This document shows positions 1-5,773 of a stretch of 13,892 bases of DNA, in pieces (the first letter of the stretch is position 1; each line of letters begins with the position of its first letter). A program made the position numbers and the translations under genes. This DNA comes from Caldifarciminota bacterium. Its GTDB lineage: Bacteria > Hydrothermota > Tepidihabitantia > Tepidihabitantales > Tepidihabitantaceae. Below the pieces are notes generated by a model that made no database searches, was not told the origin of the DNA, and saw only the letters and a program-made list of their open reading frames with translations. Where the stretch lies: positions 1 to 13,892 of the forward strand of contig DSBX01000347.1 in assembly GCA_011049385.1 (NCBI GenBank). The letters run 5' to 3'.

Positions 1-72
1 CCGCCGCTCACACCCGGGGTCTACTTCATCCGGGTCGGCGACGAAAGCGAGAAGGTGCTGAAACTGCGCTAG
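1..72 (+). CDS. C-terminal end of a secreted protein with a Por/T9SS-like sorting tail (partial)
   Basis: Only the last 23 codons and the TAG stop lie in the window; the 5' end is cut off by the window edge. The peptide contains PGVYFIRVGDESEKVLKLR. This matches the end of the Ig-like C-terminal module found on secreted proteins of FCB-type bacteria, where a 'PGvYfirl...' strand is followed by a basic, hydrophobic last strand ending in K-L-R. In those families the module serves as an export or surface-anchoring signal, or as a FlgD-like Ig fold. The main function of the protein cannot be seen. It converges with another secreted protein that ends in a related module, and the two are separated by a strong hairpin. 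Reading frame and stop are certain; the family call is moderately sure. Confidence 0.72.
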   Translation, partial: PPLTPGVYFIRVGDESEKVLKLR

Positions 73-93
73 CGGCGCTTCGCGTTTCGAAAT

Positions 94-127
94 ACAGGGC
101 CCCGGCGGGAGTATGCCGGGGCCCTGT
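94..127. terminator. Bidirectional hairpin between convergent genes
   Basis: A perfect 13-bp inverted repeat (ACAGGGCCCCGGC, 94-106, and its complement, 115-127) encloses an 8-base loop. It starts 21 bases after the stop of the plus gene and ends 10 bases before the stop of the minus gene. That is the expected place for a shared terminator. On the plus strand no U-tract follows the stem. On the minus strand a short ATTTCG follows. It may therefore act as a weak intrinsic terminator or as a 3'-end stabiliser. Confidence 0.7.
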
Positions 128-137
128 AAGGAGGAAG

Positions 138-1196
138 CTACCGGGATGCGCCCGTCGGGTTGCCCGAGCGGACGAACTTGGCGACGCGGACGGATGGCTC
201 CGCAGCGTCGTCGTGGGTGATGCGGCAGAGGTAGGTCCCGGCCCCCACCATGCCGCCGGTCTCGTCGGTGCCGTCCCAGACGAATTCACACTGTCCCGCC
301 GTGCAGGCCCGGCCCGCGGCGAGGGTCTTGATGCGCTTGCCCGCGGCGTCGTAGACCGCCGCGCTCAGTCGTGCCGGCCGGTCGAGTGCCAACCGGACCA
401 GCGTCGGCGAGCCGGGCCGCGTCGGGTTCGGGAATACCTGCGGCAGGGCCCGGACCGCCGGCGACCGGACGTCACCGGTCTGCTCGCCGCCCACCGGCTT
501 GCCGATTTCAAAGCTCCACCACGGCTCGGCGAAGGCACTCCAGGCGGTGCCGTCGAAGACGCGCGCGCTCCAGTAGTAGATATCGGGCTCGACCGGGAGC
601 ATCAGCGGCAGTTCCCAGTTCGGCGCGGTCGAGTGGCCTTCCCACACCGGGTCGTCGTCACCGGTCCGCCGGACCACGAAGTGGAACAACTCGAGCCCGG
701 CCGGCGCGCCGATGCTCAGCACTATCGGCAGGCCGCCCGACTTGGTGCCGGTCGGCGGTGCGACCAGCGCCGGCGGCTCGGGCGGGATGCCGGGCGCGTA
801 CCCATCGGGGCCCGTTGTCTCAACCGAGAAACTCCAGACCGGGGCGAAGAACTCGCTCCAGCCGAAGTGGTCGCGAACGCGGCAGGTCCACCAGTAGTCG
901 CCCACGGGCAGGGCGTTGCTCGGGAACATGGTGGAAACCAGGCTCCCCTCCGGTACCGGCCAGGCCGTTTCGGCGGTATAGATCTCCGCGACCAGCCGGA
1001 GACCGACCCCGTCTTCCTGGTAGACCCGGAAGTTCAACTCGACGACATTGCCCGGTCCGTCAACGGTCAGTACCGGCTTGCTGTTCGGGCCCTTCGTGCC
1101 GTTGGGCGGCGCCAGCGGCAGCGGCGGCGCCAGCGCCAGGGCGGCGACCGGCACGAGCACAAGCATCAGTGCGGTCAGCGTAGGCAGGCGTTTCAT
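138..1196 (-). CDS. Secreted two-repeat Ig/FN3-like protein with FlgD-type C-terminal module
   Basis: This 352-residue exported protein has no recognisable catalytic domain. Residues 1-22 are a signal peptide: basic MKR, a hydrophobic core LTALMLVLVPVAALALA, and likely cleavage after an Ala. Two tandem homologous domains follow, at about 26-126 and 143-232. Each opens with a PPNGTK or PPTGTK motif and ends with a Trp-rich strand pair (YWWTCRVRD...VWSFSV and YYWSARVFD...WWSFEI), as in Ig/FN3-like sandwich folds. A Pro-Gly linker precedes a C-terminal module at about 250-345. That module shows VFPNPTRPG, VYDAAGKRIKTL, WDGTDETGG and GAGTYLCRI, the FlgD_ig or T9SS type-A sorting pattern. The start is supported by an AGGAGG at 1205-1210, 8 bases upstream. 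The likely location is the cell surface or periplasm, with a structural or adhesive role. Ligand and substrate are unknown. Confidence 0.85.
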   Translation of the reverse strand: MKRLPTLTALMLVLVPVAALALAPPLPLAPPNGTKGPNSKPVLTVDGPGNVVELNFRVYQEDGVGLRLVAEIYTAETAWPVPEGSLVSTMFPSNALPVGDYWWTCRVRDHFGWSEFFAPVWSFSVETTGPDGYAPGIPPEPPALVAPPTGTKSGGLPIVLSIGAPAGLELFHFVVRRTGDDDPVWEGHSTAPNWELPLMLPVEPDIYYWSARVFDGTAWSAFAEPWWSFEIGKPVGGEQTGDVRSPAVRALPQVFPNPTRPGSPTLVRLALDRPARLSAAVYDAAGKRIKTLAAGRACTAGQCEFVWDGTDETGGMVGAGTYLCRITHDDAAEPSVRVAKFVRSGNPTGASR

Positions 1197-1204
1197 CTCA
1201 CACC

Positions 1205-1210
1205 CCTCCT
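1205..1210 (-). promoter_or_regulatory. Shine-Dalgarno of the 352-aa secreted protein
   Basis: AGGAGG on the minus strand lies 8 bases before the ATG at 1196. It fixes the start of the secreted protein and shows that this organism uses canonical Shine-Dalgarno sites for some genes. Confidence 0.75.
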
Positions 1211-1215
1211 GTTAC

Positions 1216-1239
1216 GGGAGCGTTCTAAGGCACGCTCCC
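1216..1239 (-). promoter_or_regulatory. Hairpin in the 5' leader of the secreted-protein gene
   Basis: A perfect 8-bp stem (GGGAGCGT and ACGCTCCC) closes an 8-base loop. Its base lies 5 bases upstream of the AGGAGG ribosome-binding site of the secreted protein. It does not cover the binding site itself. It could stabilise the leader or be part of a larger regulatory fold. No known riboswitch consensus was recognised. Confidence 0.45.
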
Positions 1240-1956
1240 AAGGCCTGCGGCCGTGGAGATTCCGTTCCTCTCCTGATTGTTCACCCCTCAACTTCGGGTG
1301 GCGTGTCGGGTAAAGCACCGGTCGTGCCGCGGGCGGTACGGTATCCCCGGGACAGGTAAGTGACTGGCGGGAGTAGCGGTTGCCGGACAGCCGGCGTCCT
1401 GCCCGGCTACGAGCCGGGTCACCCCGGGTCAGGGAGCGGGGAACGGTTATCCGCCTGAAGCTATTGCGATTGCCCCTGCGACAGGAGGGTGCCGGGCAGA
1501 GGAAGGTCGGTGCGGCCGCGTGCTAATGCAGTCAGGTCAGACCGAGGGGTGCAGGGTCTGGCGGGTTCTCTGTGTTGAGGGGTGACTGCAGGGGGTGTGG
1601 AGATACGCGGACGGCACCGACCTTCCTTGTCGGGCGGACCAATGACGCGCCCCGAAAGAGGGAGCTTCCGGGGCGCCTGGAGGCTGAGATGCACACATGA
1701 GGAGGCTTTCGGCACCGGTCGCCGCACACCAGCGACCCGACCGGGGCCATGCTGCATCGTCTACTCGTCTGGCTTGAGGCACTGCACTCCTGATAGCACA
1801 TACCGTGCCAGTCGCAGCCGCGCCGTTCTGCGGGGCAACCCCCGTGCCATCAATGCTTTAGGTCATAGCGACCAAATCCGGGGAACGCCGGCAAAGATAG
1901 ACCCGGTCGCAGTTGGCGGCTAAGTGACTATTGTGCGATACTTACTGCCGCGACAG
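1240..1956. other. Long intergenic region without a recognised gene
   Basis: About 700 bases lie between two minus-strand genes. Short open frames exist, including one of 113 codons on plus (1582-1923, GTG start). Their translations are Arg, Pro and Thr-rich, match no family I know, and lack convincing ribosome-binding sites. I looked for tRNA, tmRNA, SRP RNA and RNase P RNA signature motifs and found none. Visible structure includes a 7-bp hairpin with a 3-base loop at 1402-1418 and an imperfect 12-bp hairpin at 1647-1676. There is also a 5-bp hairpin at 1831-1844 and a 12-base inverted repeat pairing 1281-1292 with 1574-1585. The base composition looks less GC-extreme than in neighbouring genes, consistent with noncoding DNA. 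It presumably contains the promoter of the secreted-protein gene, which I could not place. Confidence 0.5.
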
Positions 1957-2733
1957 TTACTGCGTCAAATCCTGCCGCGGTTCCGGCTGTCGCGGTGGAG
2001 ACGGCATCAACTCGATTGCCACACCGCTCTCCAGCGCCAGCCGGCGTACCAGTCGTCCGGTCCCGGCCTTTTCGTACCAGAGTTCGAATTCGCTGTCGCC
2101 GACGGTGAGGCCGAGCTTGCGACAGTCGAAGCTCCCGGCCGGGACGGTCACCGTCTCGTCGCCCAGGGCGCGGAACTCACCCGGCCGGACATCGCCGCCG
2201 AAAGGCGGGCCCATCGGCTCGACGACGGTGATTTCCGCCGGGCGCTTCGGGTTCGGCCGGACCGCCCGGCCGAGGAAGGCAAGCTGTTCCGCGTCGTAGG
2301 TCCCGGCGCCGGAGGGAAGCAACTGCTGTTTCTCCTCGCCGGTATGGGTCCAGGTGCTGACCGCCACCGACCCCTCGCGGTAGATGGTCGCGGTGGTGGT
2401 CAGCGCCTCGCCGACCGTGACGAACCGGAAGGAGAAGAGGGGGCGCAGGTCAGGCTGGTGCAGGAGCACCATCGAGGAATCGGTGGTCTCGATGTTGCCG
2501 GTCATCGTCCGGGTGACGAGGATGAGCCGGTAGACCGGGATGTCTTCGAGCCAGTCCATCCCGACGCCGGTGCGGTGCTCGCCGATGACGCCGGCCGGGG
2601 TCACGACCTGGTAGTGGCTGGTTTCGCCGTCCGGGAAAGGCGGAAGGCGCAACTGCAGGCCCGCGTCGAAATCTTTCGTGCCGCAAGCGGTGAGCAACAG
2701 GCACGCGGCCGCGGTCAGGATAATTCTGTGCAT
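1957..2733 (-). CDS. Lipoprotein of unknown function with a DUF3108-like tail
   Basis: Starting at the ATG at 2733, the protein is 258 residues long. A longer reading from a TTG at 2739 is possible on paper, but the AAGGAG site (2740-2745) touches that TTG and sits 6 bases from the ATG, so the ATG is preferred. Residues 1-16 form a lipoprotein signal ending in the lipobox L-T-A-C, with Cys17 as the lipidation site. The mature protein is therefore membrane-anchored in the periplasm or outer envelope. The rest is beta-rich with no catalytic motif. The segment GDETVTVPAGSFDCRKL (191-207) followed by WYEKAGTGRLVR (219-230) resembles the 'tvpaGtF.c.kl ... WY...vG.v.r' end of DUF3108-type and similar envelope proteins. 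The Pro-rich C-terminus looks disordered. Its sigma70-type promoter is visible upstream. It is divergent from cutA. The function is not known. Confidence 0.82.
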   Translation of the reverse strand: MHRIILTAAACLLLTACGTKDFDAGLQLRLPPFPDGETSHYQVVTPAGVIGEHRTGVGMDWLEDIPVYRLILVTRTMTGNIETTDSSMVLLHQPDLRPLFSFRFVTVGEALTTTATIYREGSVAVSTWTHTGEEKQQLLPSGAGTYDAEQLAFLGRAVRPNPKRPAEITVVEPMGPPFGGDVRPGEFRALGDETVTVPAGSFDCRKLGLTVGDSEFELWYEKAGTGRLVRRLALESGVAIELMPSPPRQPEPRQDLTQ

Positions 2734-2739
2734 AATCAA

Positions 2740-2745
2740 CTCCTT
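2740..2745 (-). promoter_or_regulatory. Shine-Dalgarno that decides the lipoprotein start
   Basis: AAGGAG on the minus strand lies 6 bases before the ATG at 2733 and directly abuts the upstream TTG at 2739. It excludes the TTG as a functional start. Confidence 0.75.
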
Positions 2746-2756
2746 GGAAGACCCTG

Positions 2757-2785
2757 ACTATAGCCGGACTTGAGGCGATGGTCAA
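2757..2785 (-). promoter_or_regulatory. Sigma70-type promoter of the lipoprotein gene
   Basis: On the minus strand TTGACC (2785-2780) and TATAGT (2762-2757) are separated by 17 bases. Each box matches the consensus at 5 of 6 positions and the spacing is optimal. The predicted start is near 2750, giving a short leader of about 16 bases that contains the AAGGAG site. Confidence 0.75.
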
Positions 2786-2809
2786 TCGCCCCGGCAACGT
2801 GCGGGCATC

Positions 2810-2839
2810 TTGACTTATCGGGGGTCTGGGGCATATTGT
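2810..2839 (+). promoter_or_regulatory. Candidate promoter of cutA
   Basis: TTGACT (2810-2815) and TATTGT (2834-2839) are spaced by 18 bases. The -10 box ends 3 bases before the ATG at 2843. No Shine-Dalgarno lies between, so the transcript would be leaderless or nearly so. The -10 box is only a 4 of 6 match, and the gap to the ATG is shorter than the usual 6-8 bases. Confidence 0.45.
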
Positions 2840-2842
2840 ACA

Positions 2843-3205
2843 ATGGCCCTATTGCCTGGCCCGGTTGCCGATGGAGACGTCCTGCAGGTCTTCACGACCC
2901 TGCCCGCGGCCGAGGACGCGGAGCGACTCGCCCGGGCGCTGGTCGAGTCCGGCCAGGCCGCCTGCGTCCAGGTCGCGGGGCCCATCAACAGCACTTATCG
3001 CTGGCAGGGCCGGGTCGAGCATACGCGCGAATGGCTCTGCCTCGTCAAGACCGACCGGCGTCACTGGCCGGCGCTGGAGCAGGCGGTTCTCCGCCTCCAT
3101 CCTTACGACACGCCCGAGCTCATTGCGGTCCCGGTCGTTGCCGGCAACCGCCGCTACCTTGACTGGCTTGCCTCCGTGATGGCGGGCGGCGGGCAGGAGG
3201 AGTAG
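2843..3205 (+). CDS. cutA: CutA1 divalent-cation tolerance family protein
   Basis: From the ATG at 2843 the protein is 120 residues long, close to the usual 100-115 of the CutA1 family. A TTG at 2810 would add 11 residues, but it falls inside the presumed -35 box. Family hallmarks are visible: VFTTLPAAEDAERLARALVE (17-36), QAACVQV with the conserved Cys41, PINSTYRWQGRVE (47-59), LVKT (67-70), HPYDTPELIAVPVVAGN (86-102) and YLDWL (105-109). CutA1 proteins form compact ferredoxin-like trimers in the cytoplasm and have been linked to copper and divalent-metal tolerance and to signalling. The molecular function is unsettled. The HEAT-repeat gene follows after 9 bases, which suggests co-transcription. 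The family call is certain; the physiological role here is not. Confidence 0.95.
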   Translation: MALLPGPVADGDVLQVFTTLPAAEDAERLARALVESGQAACVQVAGPINSTYRWQGRVEHTREWLCLVKTDRRHWPALEQAVLRLHPYDTPELIAVPVVAGNRRYLDWLASVMAGGGQEE

Positions 3206-3214
3206 GCGCGGACG

Positions 3215-4870
3215 ATGCCGGTTGAGCGCTTCTCCGCACTGCTTGCCGGTTCCGACCCGGCCGCGCGCCGCCGGGCGATAAAGGGACTGCGCCGGCTCGG
3301 CACGCCCGAGGCCGCCGATGCCCTGGCCCGGGCGCTCAACGACGAGGATGCCGAAGTCCGACAGCTGGCCGCCGATGCGCTCATCACCTTCGGCCCCGAC
3401 GCCTGCGAGACCGTCGTCGCCCGCCTGCGCGAAGCGGGCGGCACGCCGGACTGCATCGTCATCCGCCTGCTGGGCCGCCTGCACAGCCCGGCCGCGGCCG
3501 AACTGCTGGCGCGGTTCGTCAATGCCCGGGAACCCGCCACCAGGGCCGCGGTCGCGGCCGCCTGCGGCGAACTGGCGCAGAGCGGTATCCGTTCCGCGGG
3601 CGGGGCCGCCCGGCCCCCGGCGGCGGCGGAAACACTCTTCAAGACCCTGGTCGAGCTGTTGCGCGACCTCGACGCCCGGGTGCGCATCGCCGCCGCGGCG
3701 GGGTTGGGCGCGCTGGGCGACGAACGGGCCATTGCCCCCTTGCTTGACGAGCTCAACGATGATGACCCGGCCTCGCGGGCGGCGGCGGTCGCGGCGCTCG
3801 GGCGGATGGGCGGCCGCCGGGCTTTCGAGGAACTGGCGCGGCTGAGCGGGGCGGACCCGCACCCGGACGTGCGCGAGGCCGCGACCGATGTCCTGCGCGT
3901 CGAGACCGGGCGTTCGGTGGAACCCCTCATCCGGATGCTGACCAGCAAGGAACCGGCCCGGCGGATCGAGGCGATGACCGGCCTGCTCGAAATGGGCCGG
4001 GCCGCGACGCTCGCGCTCGGCGACCTGCTCCGGGAAGGCGCACCCGAGGCGCGGGTGGTAGCGGCGGAACTGCTGGGCCGGATCGGTGAGCCGGCCGCGC
4101 TCGAGCCGCTCGCGGCCGCCTGTGCCGACGATGATGCCCGGGTGCGCGTCGCCGGCGCGACCGCGCTCGGTCGTATTCCGGCGCCGCGCAGTGCCGAACT
4201 GCTCGCGCCCCTGCTCGACGCCGACGACCCGGCGCTCTCGGCCGCGGCCGCGAACGGGCTCGAACGGCTCGGCCCGGCGGCAATCGAGCCGGTGATGGTC
4301 CAGCTCGGCAGTCGGCGGGAGATGACCCGGATAAGGGCGATAGACGTCCTGGGCCGCTTGCGCCACAAGGGCGCCTGCGAGAGGCTGGTCGCCGGCCTCG
4401 GCTCGCGGACCGCCTGGGTGCGGGCGGTCTCGGCGCAGGCGCTGGGCGAGATCGGCGAGCACCGGGCGGCGGCGGAGCTCATCGCCCGGCTCGCCGACCG
4501 CGAGGCGCTGGTCCGGGCCATGGCCGCCGAGGCGCTGGGCAAGCTTGCCGAGCGCGATGCCCTGAAGCCGCTCCTGGCGCGGCTCACCGACCCCAGCGAC
4601 CTCGTCCGCGCCGAGGTCCTGCGCGCGCTCGGCCGCGTCGGGAACACCGAGGCCCGGGCCGGGATCGTCGCCGCGCTTGAAGACCCCGAGCCCGACATCC
4701 AGGTCGCGGCGATCGAGAGCCTGGTGGCCCTGCGGGTCGGGGAGCCGCCCGGGCAACTGCGCCGGCTGGCGCGGCGCTGGCCTCGCGGCCGGGCGCGGGC
4801 CGACGTGCGCCGGGCGGCCCGGTGGGCGCTTGCGATCCTCGGGCCGCTGGCGGAAGGCGACGGCGGCTAG
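3215..4870 (+). CDS. HEAT-repeat (PBS-lyase-type) protein
   Basis: The protein has 551 residues built almost wholly from about 16 tandem HEAT units of roughly 31 residues. The unit pattern is '.A...L...L.D.d..VR..AA.ALG.lG', with clear examples at DERAIAPLLDELNDDDP and EHRAAAELIARLADREALVR. Unit 4 is followed by a Gly/Pro/Ala-rich insert near residues 120-137. The protein has no signal peptide, no transmembrane helix and no catalytic domain, so it is probably a cytoplasmic protein-binding solenoid. An AGGAGGAG at 3195-3202 precedes the ATG by 12 bases. It follows cutA after 9 bases and converges with ftsY with only 15 bases between. PBS-lyase-type HEAT proteins are often annotated as phycobilisome lyases, but nothing here supports that activity. 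The partner is unknown. The repeat DNA is GC-rich and carries a long antisense open frame that I regard as an artefact. Confidence 0.88.
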   Translation: MPVERFSALLAGSDPAARRRAIKGLRRLGTPEAADALARALNDEDAEVRQLAADALITFGPDACETVVARLREAGGTPDCIVIRLLGRLHSPAAAELLARFVNAREPATRAAVAAACGELAQSGIRSAGGAARPPAAAETLFKTLVELLRDLDARVRIAAAAGLGALGDERAIAPLLDELNDDDPASRAAAVAALGRMGGRRAFEELARLSGADPHPDVREAATDVLRVETGRSVEPLIRMLTSKEPARRIEAMTGLLEMGRAATLALGDLLREGAPEARVVAAELLGRIGEPAALEPLAAACADDDARVRVAGATALGRIPAPRSAELLAPLLDADDPALSAAAANGLERLGPAAIEPVMVQLGSRREMTRIRAIDVLGRLRHKGACERLVAGLGSRTAWVRAVSAQALGEIGEHRAAAELIARLADREALVRAMAAEALGKLAERDALKPLLARLTDPSDLVRAEVLRALGRVGNTEARAGIVAALEDPEPDIQVAAIESLVALRVGEPPGQLRRLARRWPRGRARADVRRAARWALAILGPLAEGDGG

Positions 4871-4875
4871 CCGCC
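4862..4875. terminator. 14-bp palindrome between convergent HEAT and ftsY genes
   Basis: GGCGGCTAGCCGCC is a perfect palindrome that includes the TAG stop of the HEAT gene. It lies 10 bases from the ftsY stop. It could fold as a 5-bp stem with a 4-base loop in either transcript. No U-tract follows, so terminator function is uncertain. Confidence 0.35.
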
Positions 4876-4885
4876 CGCGCCTTAC

Positions 4886-5770
4886 TCAGTCGCCTTCGAA
4901 CAGCGCCCGGGCATAGGCCGCGGGGTCGAACGGTTCCAGGTCCTCAAGCGTTTCGCCGGTGCCGACGTAGCGTATCGGCAGGCCCAGTTCGAGGGCGATG
5001 GCGATGAGCACTCCGCCCCGGGCGGTGCCGTCGAGCTTGGCGACGATGAGGCCGGTCAGGCCGAGTTGTTCATTGAAGGCCCGGGCCTGGGCCAGGCCGT
5101 TCTGGCCGACGGTCGCGTCGAGCACGAGCAGGGTTTCCTCCGGCGCACCGGGCCGGACCCGGCCCAGCACGCGCTTGATCTTGTCCGCCTCCTGCATCAG
5201 GTCGGTGCGGGTGTGAAGCCGGCCGGCGGTGTCAACGATGACGAAGTCGTCGTCCCGGCTCTGCGCCCGCCTCACCGCGTCGAAGGCGACCGCGGCCGCG
5301 TCCTGCCCCTGGCGGGAGCTGACCAGTTCCACCCCGGCCCGCTCCGCCCAGACCGCGAGTTGCTCGGCCGCGGCGTCGCGGTAAGTGTCGGCCGCGGCCA
5401 GCACGACCCGCTTACCCTCGCGGCGCAGGCGGTAACAGAGCTTGCCGGTCGTGGTTGTCTTGCCCGAGCCGTTGACCCCGACGATCAAGATGACCGCGGG
5501 CCGGGCCGCGGCCGGCGGCGCGCCGCCGCCGGCCGAGAGCAGACGGGCAATCTCGGCTTCAAGCGCCGTCCCTCTCTCCGCGGGCCGGACGCCCCGGACC
5601 TTGTCGAGCAGGAGTTCGGTCGCCCGGCTGCCGACGTCGGCGCCGAGCAGGAGCTCCTCCAGTTCCTCGTCGCTCTCCGCGCTCAGCAGGCGGCGGAAGA
5701 CACTGCGCGTCCGGGCCAGGCCCGAGGCGAGCCGGCGCAGGCCCCGGCCGATGCCCTCGAGGGCGGACAT
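4886..5770 (-). CDS. ftsY: Signal recognition particle receptor FtsY (short form without A domain)
   Basis: This SRP-family GTPase of 294 residues docks ribosome-SRP complexes to the SecYEG translocon at the inner membrane. An N-domain four-helix bundle (about 1-80, with LLGADVGSRATELLL at 41-55) precedes the G domain. GTPase motifs are intact: P-loop GVNGSGKT (98-105), insertion-box DTYRDAAAEQL (128-138), DTAGRLHT (180-187), DATVGQNG (218-225), AKLDGTARGG (244-253, with AKLD in place of the usual TKLD) and GTGE (270-273). The acidic N-terminal A domain of E. coli-type FtsY is absent. Residues 1-29 instead hold a basic amphipathic stretch that could bind lipid. The start is 3 bases after the smc stop; GGTGAG in the smc tail may serve as ribosome-binding site. 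smc-ftsY is a recurrent bacterial gene order. Confidence 0.97.
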   Translation of the reverse strand: MSALEGIGRGLRRLASGLARTRSVFRRLLSAESDEELEELLLGADVGSRATELLLDKVRGVRPAERGTALEAEIARLLSAGGGAPPAAARPAVILIVGVNGSGKTTTTGKLCYRLRREGKRVVLAAADTYRDAAAEQLAVWAERAGVELVSSRQGQDAAAVAFDAVRRAQSRDDDFVIVDTAGRLHTRTDLMQEADKIKRVLGRVRPGAPEETLLVLDATVGQNGLAQARAFNEQLGLTGLIVAKLDGTARGGVLIAIALELGLPIRYVGTGETLEDLEPFDPAAYARALFEGD

Positions 5771-5773
5771 CGG

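Noticed and set aside
1440..1620. Possible SRP RNA or RNase P RNA, because of 'gaggaaggtc' and 'gtcaggtcagacc' strings
   Set aside because: The SRP core (GGAA loop with AGCA) and the RNase P conserved blocks are missing when checked on both strands.
1461..1757. A 98-codon minus-strand frame in the gene-free region
   Set aside because: Pro/Arg/Thr-rich translation with no motif, and competing overlapping frames of similar length on the same strand.
1582..1923. A 113-codon plus-strand frame in the gene-free region
   Set aside because: GTG start without a ribosome-binding site, no recognisable family, and composition like random translation of noncoding DNA.
1948..1995. 9-bp inverted repeat across the end of the lipoprotein gene (CCGCGACAG and CTGTCGCGG)
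   Set aside because: The loop is 30 bases long and includes the stop codon, with no U-tract. It is too weak to call a terminator.
2849..4756. A 635-codon minus-strand open frame opposite cutA and the HEAT gene
   Set aside because: It is a mirror of the HEAT repeats in the antisense frame and has no recognisable domain.
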